A stretch of DNA of 64,000 nucleotides from Sediminicola sp. YIK13 (GCF_001430825.1 NZ_CP010535.1:972501-1036500), one strand, 5' to 3'; shown: positions 45,878 to 54,477, counted from the first letter of the stretch. Translations and numbers: made by a program. The notes: a model not told the origin generated them from the sequence alone.

Positions 45878-47107
45878 TTAAACGTCAACTTTGGGATAAC
45901 AGATATAATATTTAGTCACTGTTTTGGAAAGCGCTTTTAAATTTAAATGGTCTGAAGCCTTGGCCACATCGGTGATTCTTCCATTTCTTCTTACTATATT
46001 AATGTTCTGCCTATCTTGGTCGTAGGCCTTGTTTCCAATCTTCCCACTAAAAACAAAATACGCAGTTTCCTCATCGGTAAGATTATAAGATTTTTTTATT
46101 TTTTGGAATTGCTTTTGTAGCTTTTCATCATCAATTGGCTTGTTTTTCATCTTAATGGTCAACAATCTTCTATTGATGATCATATCGCACAATTCGGAAA
46201 GTACAAAGTCGGGATGCTCTACCCATAATTTTATGGCCGATAGGATATCCACATCGTCCAATTTGGCAAAGATCTCCAACGTATGATCATCAAAATTATC
46301 CTCATTAATTTTATGCTGTATAAAAAACAACAGAGGTTTACTGCATTCTACTTCCTCCCCCTTCTCCAATAACTCTTTTGCCCTTTTAAGAACGCTGATC
46401 AGCAACTTCTCCGCGACCAAGCCGGTTTTGTGAAGATAAACCTGCCAATACATGAAACGTCTGGACATCAGGAATTTCTCTACGGAATAAATACCCTTTT
46501 CCTCTACTACCAATTCCCCGTCCACCACATTGAGCATGGTAATCAATCGATCTGAACTCACATTTCCTTCGGCAACTCCAGTATAAAAACTGTCCCGCTT
46601 CAGGTAGTCCATTCGGTCCATATCGAGCTGACTGGATACCAATTGATTCAAGAATTTTTTAGGATAGGCCCTATTGAAGATCTGAATAGCCGTAGTTAAA
46701 CTTCCGTTAAACTTCGCATTCAGTTTTTCCATGAAAAGAAGGGAAATTCGCTCATGGTTAACCCCTTCCACTATACTGTGTTCCATGGCATGAGAAAATG
46801 GACCGTGTCCTATATCATGTAATAATATGGCGCACAAAAGGCCTTCCTCTTCTTGCTCAGTTATCTCAACCTTCTTAAAACGAAGTACTTGTATGGCTTT
46901 TTGCATGAGATGCATACACCCCAAAGCATGATGAAATCGGGTATGGGTTGCTCCCGGATACACCAAGGAGGATAATCCCATTTGTGAAATTCTTCGCAAT
47001 CGCTGAAAATAGGGTTCGGCGATCAGGTCAAAAATTAGCGTATTGGGTATGCTAATAAATCCGTAAATTGGATCATTAAAAATTTTAAGTTTGTTAGATT
47101 TAATCAA
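45878..47107 (-). CDS. HD-domain phosphohydrolase (SAMHD1/dNTPase type)
   Basis: 409 aa. The HD metal site is complete: RFHHALGCMHLM with its His, then LLHDIGHGPFSHAMEHS (HD pair and following His), and a later Asp in SQLDMDRMDYLKRDS. This matches the family of SAMHD1-like dNTP triphosphohydrolases conserved next to lpxD in flavobacteria; the exact nucleotide is not known. The start is a TTG (47105-47107) with no in-frame ATG near. It is divergent from porX with a 37-base gap, so promoters must overlap. Confidence 0.92.
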   Translation of the reverse strand: MIKSNKLKIFNDPIYGFISIPNTLIFDLIAEPYFQRLRRISQMGLSSLVYPGATHTRFHHALGCMHLMQKAIQVLRFKKVEITEQEEEGLLCAILLHDIGHGPFSHAMEHSIVEGVNHERISLLFMEKLNAKFNGSLTTAIQIFNRAYPKKFLNQLVSSQLDMDRMDYLKRDSFYTGVAEGNVSSDRLITMLNVVDGELVVEEKGIYSVEKFLMSRRFMYWQVYLHKTGLVAEKLLISVLKRAKELLEKGEEVECSKPLLFFIQHKINEDNFDDHTLEIFAKLDDVDILSAIKLWVEHPDFVLSELCDMIINRRLLTIKMKNKPIDDEKLQKQFQKIKKSYNLTDEETAYFVFSGKIGNKAYDQDRQNINIVRRNGRITDVAKASDHLNLKALSKTVTKYYICYPKVDV

Positions 47108-47144
47108 AATCTCGAATCTTTAAGGCAGTAAATATAAGCACTAA

Positions 47145-48689
47145 ATGAACAAGATTACAATCCTATGGGTAGATGATGAAATAGATCTGCTTAAACCACA
47201 TATTATATTCCTGGAAAGCAAAAATTACAAAGTAATTACCTGTTTAAGTGGACAGGAAGCCTTGGAAGAACTTGCCAAAAGTAAGGTAGATATTGTCTTT
47301 TTGGATGAAAACATGCCCGGAATCTCGGGCTTGGAAACACTAAATGAAATTAAGATCATCAATAGCTCCTTACCTGTGGTGATGATTACAAAAAGTGAGG
47401 AAGAGTTGATTATGGAGGAAGCTATCGGCTCTAAGATAGCGGACTACCTAATAAAGCCAGTAAATCCCAACCAGATCCTGTTATCACTAAAAAAGAATTT
47501 GGACCACTCAAGGCTGGTTTCTGAAAAGACCACAGCCAACTATCAACAAGAATTTCGAAAAATCTCCATGGACCTATCCATGGTGAACTCCTATGAAGAA
47601 TGGGCAGAGCTGTATAAGAAGCTTATCTATTGGGAACTTCGTTTGGAGGAAATTGAGGATTCTGGTATGTTCGAAATATTGGAATCCCAGAAGACAGAGG
47701 CCAATGCCCAGTTCTGCAAATTCATGGAGAAAAACTATGAAGATTGGTACCAGGGCGGGGATGCACCGGTAATGTCGCATACCCTTTTCAAAGAATTGGT
47801 AAAACCAGAACTAAAGGACAACAAAACCTTATTGGTTGTTGTAGACAATTTGAGATATGACCAATGGCTGGCCTTCGAAGATACTTTGAACACCTTTTAC
47901 AAAAAGAAAAAGGAAACACCCTATTACAGCATACTCCCAACAGCCACACAATATGCCAGAAATGCAATCTTTTCTGGGCTTACACCATTGGATATGGAAA
48001 AGAAGTATCCAAATTGGTGGAAAAATGATACGGATGAAGGAGGGAAAAATTTGTTTGAAGCTGAATTTTTAGATACACAGTTAAAGCGGCTGGGGTTAGA
48101 CCTCAAATGGGACTACCATAAAATTAGTAGTTTAAAACAAGGAAAAAACCTATCTCAAAATTTTAAGTCCCACAAGGAAAATGATTTAACGGTGATCGTC
48201 TATAATTTTGTGGACATGCTTTCCCACTCCAGGACAGAAATGGAGGTCATCAAGGAATTGGCATCCAATGACAAGGCCTATCGTTCCTTGACCCTGAGCT
48301 GGTTTAAAAACTCCCCTTTACTGGAAATTATACAACAAGCACAGAATATGGGGCTTAAATTGATCATTACCACGGATCATGGTACCATAAACGTAAAACA
48401 GCCTTCAAAGGTCATTGGAGATAAGGAGACGAGTCTTAACCTACGCTATAAAACAGGGAGAAGCCTTACCTATGAGGAAAAGGATGTCTTAGAAATTAGG
48501 AATCCAAAGGATGTTAATCTTCCCACTATAAATGTGAGTAGTTCGTTTATTTTTGCCAAGAATGATATGTTTTTTGCCTATCCCAATAATTACAACCACT
48601 ATGTGAGTTATTACAGAAACACCTATCAGCATGGGGGTGTTTCATTGGAAGAGGTCATTATACCCTTTATAGTTCTTGAGCCTAGATAG
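47145..48689 (+). CDS. porX: PorX: response regulator with PglZ domain, type IX secretion control
   Basis: 514 aa. An N-terminal receiver domain (Asp10, Asp11, phosphoacceptor Asp54 in VFLDENMPG, Lys in YLIKPVNP) is joined by helices (about 125-200) to a PglZ/alkaline-phosphatase-superfamily domain with VVVDNLRYDQW, the nucleophile segment PTATQYARNAIFSG, and TTDHGT metal ligands. This fusion is PorX, which regulates the type IX secretion system with PorY and has phosphodiesterase activity. Its cognate kinase is not in the window. It is followed after 20 bases by tsaE. Confidence 0.97.
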   Translation: MNKITILWVDDEIDLLKPHIIFLESKNYKVITCLSGQEALEELAKSKVDIVFLDENMPGISGLETLNEIKIINSSLPVVMITKSEEELIMEEAIGSKIADYLIKPVNPNQILLSLKKNLDHSRLVSEKTTANYQQEFRKISMDLSMVNSYEEWAELYKKLIYWELRLEEIEDSGMFEILESQKTEANAQFCKFMEKNYEDWYQGGDAPVMSHTLFKELVKPELKDNKTLLVVVDNLRYDQWLAFEDTLNTFYKKKKETPYYSILPTATQYARNAIFSGLTPLDMEKKYPNWWKNDTDEGGKNLFEAEFLDTQLKRLGLDLKWDYHKISSLKQGKNLSQNFKSHKENDLTVIVYNFVDMLSHSRTEMEVIKELASNDKAYRSLTLSWFKNSPLLEIIQQAQNMGLKLIITTDHGTINVKQPSKVIGDKETSLNLRYKTGRSLTYEEKDVLEIRNPKDVNLPTINVSSSFIFAKNDMFFAYPNNYNHYVSYYRNTYQHGGVSLEEVIIPFIVLEPR

Positions 48690-48709
48690 GCCGTTTAGAT
48701 TATTTGATT

Positions 48710-49117
48710 ATGATGTATTCAGAAAAGGAGCTGCCAGAAGTGGCAAAAAAAATAGTGGCATCGGCCAAATCGAAGGTGATTTGCTTTCATGGCCTCATGG
48801 GGGCAGGTAAAACCACCCTAATAAAAGCCTTGGTAAAAGAATTGGGAGGTGCAGGCAATGCCAACAGCCCTACTTTTGGGATCGTTAATGAATATCATAC
48901 CACCACCAATGAATTATTGGGGTACCATTTTGATTTTTATAGATTGGAGAACGAGGAAGAAGCCTTGGATTTTGGTGTAGAAGAATATTTATATTCTGGT
49001 GCATGGGTTTTTATAGAATGGCCAGAAAAGGTTCCATCTTATATTCCTGAGGACTGTACAAATCTGTTTATAGAAATTGTAGATCACAAAACTCGTAACA
49101 TAACATTTGGCAAATAA
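48710..49117 (+). CDS. tsaE: tRNA t6A biosynthesis ATPase
   Basis: P-loop ATPase of the t6A37 modification complex. The Walker A is GLMGAGKTT, with SPTFGIVNEYH and HFDFYRLENEEEALDFG as the other family blocks. The first ATG is at 48710 (135 aa); the frame extends to a TTG 6 bases upstream. It is in an operon with porX. In other flavobacteria the next gene is commonly ald; here a 4-kb stretch intervenes. Confidence 0.95.
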   Translation: MMYSEKELPEVAKKIVASAKSKVICFHGLMGAGKTTLIKALVKELGGAGNANSPTFGIVNEYHTTTNELLGYHFDFYRLENEEEALDFGVEEYLYSGAWVFIEWPEKVPSYIPEDCTNLFIEIVDHKTRNITFGK

Positions 49118-49455
49118 GCAACTTGCATTTTTAGTCCAATTATAGTCTCTAATTTGTATGAAATTGGTATCAATAAATGGATTAAAAAGTAGGAATCATA
49201 GAAGCCTGTAGTAATAAATCTTTACAAATAAAGAATAAATTCTTGATTCTTCAATTTTTGTGTTTACAAAAAATTATCCTGATAAATGAACCATTCATAC
49301 AGAATAAACTACCAGAAATGAAGATAAAGTCCTACAAACCACAAAATTAATTGAATTTTATCTCAATAATAATTTTATACCACTCATTATTTGGTTATAT
49401 TTGTTTGTATATTCGATAACGTTATAGATTTATATCTACAACAAAATCCTCCATT
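49118..49455. other. 338-bp intergenic region upstream of an XRE regulator
   Basis: No gene or terminator was recognised. It contains TGTTTACAAA at 49261-49270, inside an A/T-flanked stretch, and CTTTACAAATAAAG at 49220-49233; related motifs occur upstream of the second XRE gene at 60.8 kb. A 10-bp palindrome ATAACGTTAT lies at 49416-49425, about 30 bases before the start codon, a likely operator position for autoregulation. Confidence 0.5.
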
Positions 49456-49839
49456 ATGATAAAAACTATAGATAGGTTAACACAATTCATCAAATACGCG
49501 GGTTTAAGTGCCCGACAGTTTGATTTGTCCATAGGGGCCGGAAACGGTTATACTTTAAGGATGAAAAAAAATCATGCCTCAATTGGTAGTGATGTCATTG
49601 AAACAATCATTAGAACGTATCCACAATTAAATTTAGTTTGGTTGATGACGGGTGAAGGTGAAATGATTAAAAAAGGTGCGGAATCCAAGTCTTTGGAATT
49701 CGATCAATTGCCTGCTACAAAACAACAGGAAATTGAAAAGATAATTGAGCAAAAGATTAGGGAGCGCCAGGAAAACGAGTTACAAAAACTTCTTTTGGAT
49801 GTTACCCAGGAAATTGAAAAGACAAAAAGTAAAGATTAG
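49456..49839 (+). CDS. XRE-like helix-turn-helix regulator
   Basis: 127 aa. The N-terminal 65 residues form a repressor-type HTH (RLTQFIKYAGLSARQFDLSI), followed by LNLVWLMTGEGEM, a phrase found in small Bacteroidetes repressors of this type. The C-terminal 50 residues are a charged coiled coil probably used for dimerisation; no peptidase domain. A paralogue with the same phrase (LYWLLHGEGNF) is encoded at 61099. It has a good terminator and a candidate operator palindrome, so it is probably self-regulated. Confidence 0.82.
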   Translation: MIKTIDRLTQFIKYAGLSARQFDLSIGAGNGYTLRMKKNHASIGSDVIETIIRTYPQLNLVWLMTGEGEMIKKGAESKSLEFDQLPATKQQEIEKIIEQKIRERQENELQKLLLDVTQEIEKTKSKD

Positions 49840-49883
49840 TCCCCCCTATTTTACTTTTAACGCATTCAATTCAACAGCTCAGG

Positions 49884-49914
49884 CTCCCTTAATAAAAATT
49901 AGGGGAGTTTTTTT
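49884..49914 (+). terminator. Rho-independent terminator after the XRE gene
   Basis: CTCCCTTAAT (49884-49893) pairs with ATTAGGGGAG (49898-49907) with one G-U pair around AAAA, followed by TTTTTTT. Confidence 0.88.
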
Positions 49915-49960
49915 ATTGGATAGTTTCAATGGATTTGCACAATATTTAAAAGAAAAATTC

Positions 49961-51223
49961 TTACTCCGCATTTTTAGCATTCAATTCAGCTATTATGGCT
50001 TCTTTAATTTTAATTAAGGAAGCTCTCTTTTTTTCCAAATTCTCTGGATTATTGTCTGCTTTAATACTATCTAGCTCCTTTTTCTTATCTCCCAAGCTAG
50101 CCTTCTGATCACTAATTTCCACTAATAAGGCATTTATTTCTTTTACCATATTACTGTACAGATCGTAAATTTTATACTGATATTTAATACGATTGGACAG
50201 AAACAACACCAAGCCAAGAATAAATAAAATAGCTGGCGCCGCCTTAAACAATTCAAATTGATCTATTATGTTTGACTCCTGTTTTAATGTTTCCCAAAGT
50301 TGATAGGTATAGAGAATAATAGGCACTAAAATAGCATAACGCCACCATGCTTTACAACTGATGAACCATATCATTAAAGGGATTAAGATAAAAATCTTTA
50401 AACTTATATACCATATAAATATGGACAAGTTTTGAAAACCGTGATCATGAACATAAAACCAGCCAAATGAATAGGATTTTGGCCCCTCGGGTATTAATCT
50501 AGATAAAATGTACCAAAATGGTATTGAAGCTAAAATTATACTACTAACCAATTCAAAAGCTTTCCTATTTCTACTCCCTCTATCTTGCTCCGAGATAAAT
50601 AATCCATTTTCCTCATCCAGCACTTGGCGGGTCTGATAAAGCTTCTTGAATAATTGCTCTTTGGATAATTCTTCTTTCTTTACTTCCAAAGAATACATCC
50701 ATTGGCTTAGCTTCAAATACAATAGTTTTGAATGACCATAAACATCTTCTTTGGTTATAGCACCTAAAAATGGGGATTCACTTTTTAAACGTTTTGCTCG
50801 TTTTATCCTATCAATAATAATAAGACCACCTAAAAACAATAACGTTAAAATAAATTTAAAAACTATATTTTCTGTTAGGCTTTTAAGCATGCTAACATCA
50901 ATCGACCGAGCACAAAATTCATAAATAAAATAGAACATTGGAAATAAGATGTAATATCGCCATTGTTCATAAGAGGTAAAGAACCAAACAGAAAGCAGTA
51001 TAATAGGAGCTGCACAGGAAAGTGCAAACCATATAAAGACTTGATTTGTATCAAAACTATGTTCAAATATGAAATTTAATACAGAAAATGTGTTTTCAGT
51101 ATTGCTAAATAAAGGATGGAGATAAAGCGAAACAGAAGCTAAAATAATTGCCAATGGTATACTCACCTCCCTTAGCCATCTTGTATTCCATAAGCTCTTT
51201 CTGCCCTTTTTGTGTTCAGCCAT
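49961..51223 (-). CDS. Membrane protein with two copies of an unknown four-helix module
   Basis: 420 aa, unrecognised. Two membrane modules (about 14-140 and 222-345), each with roughly four helices, align with each other: HSFDTNQVFIWF...WFFTSYEQWRYYILFP against HGFQNLSIFIWY...WFISCKAWWRYAILVP. They are joined by a soluble helical linker (about 145-220) and followed by a coiled coil (about 355-420). The same module appears once in the proteins at 51441-52043 and 52691-53233. It looks like an internal duplication of a single-module ancestor. Inner membrane; no catalytic motif. Codon pattern and conserved aromatic positions support coding; function unknown. Confidence 0.75.
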   Translation of the reverse strand: MAEHKKGRKSLWNTRWLREVSIPLAIILASVSLYLHPLFSNTENTFSVLNFIFEHSFDTNQVFIWFALSCAAPIILLSVWFFTSYEQWRYYILFPMFYFIYEFCARSIDVSMLKSLTENIVFKFILTLLFLGGLIIIDRIKRAKRLKSESPFLGAITKEDVYGHSKLLYLKLSQWMYSLEVKKEELSKEQLFKKLYQTRQVLDEENGLFISEQDRGSRNRKAFELVSSIILASIPFWYILSRLIPEGPKSYSFGWFYVHDHGFQNLSIFIWYISLKIFILIPLMIWFISCKAWWRYAILVPIILYTYQLWETLKQESNIIDQFELFKAAPAILFILGLVLFLSNRIKYQYKIYDLYSNMVKEINALLVEISDQKASLGDKKKELDSIKADNNPENLEKKRASLIKIKEAIIAELNAKNAE

Positions 51224-51440
51224 ATAAAACTAATAATCAACTTTCAATATTTGAAATTTCAAGTGAATATAAAGATTATTAACAAAGCGCTAAAATTTAC
51301 ATTTTAGTATAATATTTTATAATAATAATTAGTGCAGAGGTTCTTTAAAAGAATATTGAAATAATGTTTATTGAAAGGCCTAATGCTGAAGGGTTTCCAA
51401 CTCTGTAACTAATCTATTCCTAAGAAGTGCCAGCCTTTAT

Positions 51441-52043
51441 TCATATTCTTTTGGTCGCAAATATTTTTTTTTCTTGGGACAATTGCTGAAATGGAATAGC
51501 AAACTTTTCATTGATATCAGAAGATTGGTGCTTTACAATTATTCTTGTGATCTCATGTTCCAATTGCCTGTCTGCCTCCCTAATTTGCATTTGATAGGAG
51601 AATACATTTACCAAAAGGAACAACATTAACAGAATAGGTACAATAAAAGGTAAAGAATAATAAAGTTCATGTTCATCGACAGCCTGGGAAATGCTTGGAT
51701 TTACAATAGAGAACATCTGAAATACCACAATTAACAAATTGATAAGCACCCCATATCTCCATAAGTGTTTACAAGTAAGAAACCATATAAATAAATAGAT
51801 GAAACTAAACATTTTTACACATACAAAGTATAAAAAAGTCTGAAAGGTAGGAAACCCTGAATTATAACAAATTCCAAAAATTTGTACTTCCACAATATCA
51901 TTAGAAGCCAACTTGTAGGAATAAAATAAAACAGGTAAGATCAAAAGAATGGTAGCAATACCAATTTTGTTTGCTTTGGTCAAATGATCTTTATCCTGTG
52001 CTAAACCATTAGTTTCAGAACCAAATTCACGATTCAATTGCAA
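51441..52043 (-). CDS. Membrane protein with one copy of the four-helix module, unclear start
   Basis: 200 aa from a TTG codon. About four helices (30-48, 65-90, 92-112, 128-150) with SGFPTFQTFLYF...IWFLTCKHLWRYGVL, the module seen in its neighbours, then a charged C-terminal helix (IREADRQLEHEI). No ATG or GTG precedes the first helix; the frame stays open about 55 bases further upstream (LGSKKELGLGDLKYLQ) to a TAA. It may use TTG, or the true start may have been lost and the gene be decaying. Same strand as the 420-aa gene, with a 217-base gap. Function unknown. Confidence 0.6.
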   Translation of the reverse strand: MQLNREFGSETNGLAQDKDHLTKANKIGIATILLILPVLFYSYKLASNDIVEVQIFGICYNSGFPTFQTFLYFVCVKMFSFIYLFIWFLTCKHLWRYGVLINLLIVVFQMFSIVNPSISQAVDEHELYYSLPFIVPILLMLFLLVNVFSYQMQIREADRQLEHEITRIIVKHQSSDINEKFAIPFQQLSQEKKIFATKRI

Positions 52044-52295
52044 ATACTTAAGATCGCCAAGCCCTAATTCCTTTTTAGATCCTAAGGGCTGGTTTTTTAA
52101 TTAGCTATCGTTCTTTCCTTTAGGGCAAGGACAGGCTTAAGATTCTATTATTATTTAGCATTTATAGCAACCATTAATATAAAGGGCTTACTGTTTGGTT
52201 CCTATTTTGAGAGAGAGGTTGTTCTATACCATACTAAGGGTTAAAACAATTTGTAGGATTACCTATCGGATAAGTCAGAATATTATTGTACTTTT

Positions 52296-52366
52296 TCGGT
52301 GAAAAGGCACTAAAATCGATGAAAGTATTTTTTTTATCGATAAAATGTATTATTTTGTCGTTGAAA
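52296..52366 (+). promoter_or_regulatory. Four direct repeats TCGnTGAAA with 20-21 bp spacing
   Basis: TCGGTGAAA (52296-52304), TCGATGAAA (52316-52324), TCGATAAAA (52337-52345) and TCGTTGAAA (52358-52366). Start-to-start distances are 20, 21 and 21 bp, so all copies lie on one face of the helix. The last ends 25 bp before the -7 box, the usual place for an activator array. The 9-bp unit with 21-bp period resembles sites of LytTR-type regulators, but the bases match that consensus only partly. Confidence 0.65.
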
Positions 52367-52391
52367 TGCAAAATGTTTGTAATTTTTTTCC

Positions 52392-52399
52392 TACATTTG
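52392..52399 (+). promoter_or_regulatory. -7 promoter element of the small lipoprotein gene
   Basis: TACATTTG, an exact TAnnTTTG box, 39 bases before the ATG at 52439. The nearest TTTG (52376-52379) is only 12 bases upstream, too close for a normal -33 element, which fits a promoter that relies on the activator sites just upstream. Confidence 0.6.
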
Positions 52400-52438
52400 T
52401 ATTGAAGATGAAATTTTATTAACTAAAAACTTTTTACG

Positions 52439-52591
52439 ATGAACACAAAAAAGATTTTTTTCGCTGTTGTCGCCGCTGCCACTTTACTAGTTGCTTCCTG
52501 TACCTCAAATACAGCTAGTGATGACACATTGTACGAGCAAGGCATCGACAAAACAATTATCACCAAACAACAAGGTACAGGTAACGGATAA
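52439..52591 (+). CDS. Small lipoprotein, 50 aa
   Basis: ATG-to-TAA frame of 50 codons. The signal peptide MNTKKIFFAVVAAATLLVAS ends at lipobox Cys21, leaving a 30-residue hydrophilic mature peptide (includes TLYEQGIDKTIITKQQ and ends GTGNG). It has its own promoter with an exact -7 box, a four-repeat activator array, and a 12-bp-stem terminator, so it is a well-insulated transcription unit. No family recognised with certainty; tiny lipoproteins with a YEQGIDK-like phrase occur in flavobacteria. Probably exposed in the periplasm or at the outer membrane. Coding confidence is high, function unknown. Confidence 0.85.
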   Translation: MNTKKIFFAVVAAATLLVASCTSNTASDDTLYEQGIDKTIITKQQGTGNG

Positions 52592-52624
52592 ACCTTCTGT
52601 TATTTTATTACTTGTAAATTTTTT

Positions 52625-52653
52625 AAAAAGGGTAATCATAAATTACCCTTTTT
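52625..52653 (+). terminator. Strong terminator after the small lipoprotein gene
   Basis: AAAAAGGGTAAT (52625-52636) pairs with ATTACCCTTTTT (52642-52653) around CATAA, with more T after it. Confidence 0.92.
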
Positions 52654-52690
52654 TTCGTTCTATAGGTTCATACATTAGAATTATAGATTA

Positions 52691-53233
52691 ATGAAAGAAC
52701 AAAATACCCCCAAAACTAAGAAGGCCAAAAAGAAACTCCTCATAGAATCCTTTATGGTATTTCTTATCATAATGGCGCCCTTTTTATTTAAGGCCCACGA
52801 ATATTTGCCTAAGGATCCAGATGCATCTTTGAACTTTCTTGGAATGACGATTGAGAGGAACGGATTTCAAACTTTGGAGGTTTATGGCTGGTTCTTGACA
52901 ATGAAAATTATTCCTTTGTACTTATTGATTATTTGGTTTTTTACTGCTAAAGACTGGTGGTACCATATCATTTTGATTCCAATATGTATGTACTCCTTTC
53001 AAATTTTTGAAGTTTTTTATGCTGACGATAACTATATAGATACCGATAATATCCTTTGGATATTACCTGTATGTATGGTCATTACTCCCATTGTTTATTT
53101 TATCAGGATTAAGCTTTACGACAAGCATGTTCATGGGATAGATTTGGATGCCATGGATGCGGAATTAAAAATGCTTCAAGAAAGGGAACGTTTACGAATG
53201 GAGAAAGAGGAACGTAAAACAAAAAAATTGTAA
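52691..53233 (+). CDS. Membrane protein with one copy of the four-helix module
   Basis: 180 aa. About four helices (20-36, 62-85, 92-108, 122-140) carrying NGFQTLEVYGWFLTMK...IIWFFTAKDWWYHIILIP, the same module as the two minus-strand genes nearby. A basic N-terminus (KTKKAKKKLL) and a charged coiled C-terminus (AELKMLQERERLRMEKEE) should both be cytosolic. It lies between the small lipoprotein gene, from which a terminator separates it, and ald, 41 bases downstream. Function unknown. Confidence 0.75.
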   Translation: MKEQNTPKTKKAKKKLLIESFMVFLIIMAPFLFKAHEYLPKDPDASLNFLGMTIERNGFQTLEVYGWFLTMKIIPLYLLIIWFFTAKDWWYHIILIPICMYSFQIFEVFYADDNYIDTDNILWILPVCMVITPIVYFIRIKLYDKHVHGIDLDAMDAELKMLQERERLRMEKEERKTKKL

Positions 53234-53274
53234 ATTTGAGGATGATGTGCTATTAGCACCTTCAATTACAACTT

Positions 53275-54474
53275 ATGAACCAACCTTCTTCACCTTTTAG
53301 CAAACAACAATTACTGCCCCAAGAAGAAACTTTAGAAGTTTTAAGACAAAAAGGAGAACTCTATATTGGCATTCCAAAGGAAAACCAATTTCAGGAAAAA
53401 CGTATTTGTTTAACCCCAGATGCCGTAAATGCCATTACCGCCCATGGGCATAGGGTATTGATAGAATCCGGAGCAGGAGAAGGAGCCAATTATTCAGATA
53501 TAGATTACACCAATGCCGGGGGAGAAATCACCAGGGACACCAAGAAAGTATTCTCCTGTCCCCTTATCCTAAAGGTAGAACCACCCACCCACTCCGAAAT
53601 ACAATTATTAAATCCGCAGGCAACTATTATTTCTGCCCTGCAGATAAAAACACAATCCAAAAAATATTTTGAGGAACTGGCCAAGAAAAGGGTCACTGCT
53701 ATTGCATTTGAGTACATCTTGGACGATGACGGGAAATACCCGGCCGTACGGTCGTTAAGTGAAATTGCGGGTATCTCTTCAGTTTTGGTAGCTTCAGAAA
53801 TTATGGCTGCCACCAACAAAGGCAATGGCCTCATGTTTGGCAACATCAGTGGGGTTCCCCCTGTTGAAGTGGTTATTATAGGTGCCGGTACCGTAGGGGA
53901 ATTTGCTGCCAGATCCGCCATTGGCTTGGGAGCCAATGTAAAGGTGTTCGACAACTCCATTACCAAGCTCAGAAATATACAGACCCATTTAAGACAAACA
54001 GTCTACACCTCTACCATACAACCCAAAAACCTTTTAAAGGCATTAAAACGCTGTGATGTGGCCATTGGTGCCACCCGTGGAAAAGACAGATCTCCCATTG
54101 TAGTCACCAGTACCATGGTGGAGCACATGAAGAAAGGGGCCGTCATCATAGATGTGAGTATTGATATGGGCGGTTGTTTTGAAACCAGTGAAATAACGAC
54201 ACACGATAAGCCAACTCGAGAAAAATTTGGCGTGATCCATTATGGGGTACCCAATATCCCTTCCAGATATCCAAAAACATCTTCTATATCCATCAGCAAT
54301 ATTTTTACGCCTTATCTGTTAAAAATTGGGGAAGATGGCGGACTTGAAAATTCCTTGAGATTTGATAAAGGACTAAGAAATGGCCTATATTTGTACCACG
54401 GTATTTTGACCAACAAATCGGTTGGAGAATGGTTTGACCTTTCTTATAGCGATATCAATTTTCTTATTTTTTAG
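53275..54474 (+). CDS. ald: Alanine dehydrogenase
   Basis: 399 aa NAD-dependent enzyme interconverting L-alanine and pyruvate plus ammonia. The N-terminal AlaDH/PntA domain has IGIPKENQFQEKRICLTPD, and the Rossmann domain has VVIIGAGTVGEFAARSAIGL. DVSIDMGGCFETS and the catalytic-region HYGVPNIPSRYPKTSS are also family marks. Length and insertions follow the flavobacterial type rather than the 370-aa Bacillus type. Followed by the DUF4258-like gene 3 bases later. Confidence 0.93.
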   Translation: MNQPSSPFSKQQLLPQEETLEVLRQKGELYIGIPKENQFQEKRICLTPDAVNAITAHGHRVLIESGAGEGANYSDIDYTNAGGEITRDTKKVFSCPLILKVEPPTHSEIQLLNPQATIISALQIKTQSKKYFEELAKKRVTAIAFEYILDDDGKYPAVRSLSEIAGISSVLVASEIMAATNKGNGLMFGNISGVPPVEVVIIGAGTVGEFAARSAIGLGANVKVFDNSITKLRNIQTHLRQTVYTSTIQPKNLLKALKRCDVAIGATRGKDRSPIVVTSTMVEHMKKGAVIIDVSIDMGGCFETSEITTHDKPTREKFGVIHYGVPNIPSRYPKTSSISISNIFTPYLLKIGEDGGLENSLRFDKGLRNGLYLYHGILTNKSVGEWFDLSYSDINFLIF

Positions 54475-54477
54475 TGT

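Larger units (their letters stand above)
52044..52438. other. 395-bp intergenic region with a regulatory repeat array
   Basis: Holds the upstream extension of the minus-strand frame (to about 52099), a hairpin AGCCCT (52060-52065) / AGGGCT (52085-52090) followed by TTTTTT that would terminate on the plus strand although no plus-strand gene precedes it, and the four-repeat promoter array of the small lipoprotein gene. The centre (about 52100-52290) shows nothing recognisable. Confidence 0.5.

Noticed and set aside
52058-52100. A plus-strand terminator for an unseen plus-strand gene
   Set aside because: The hairpin with T-run is real, but no plus-strand gene or ncRNA candidate precedes it; it more likely lies in the 5' part of the minus-strand gene.
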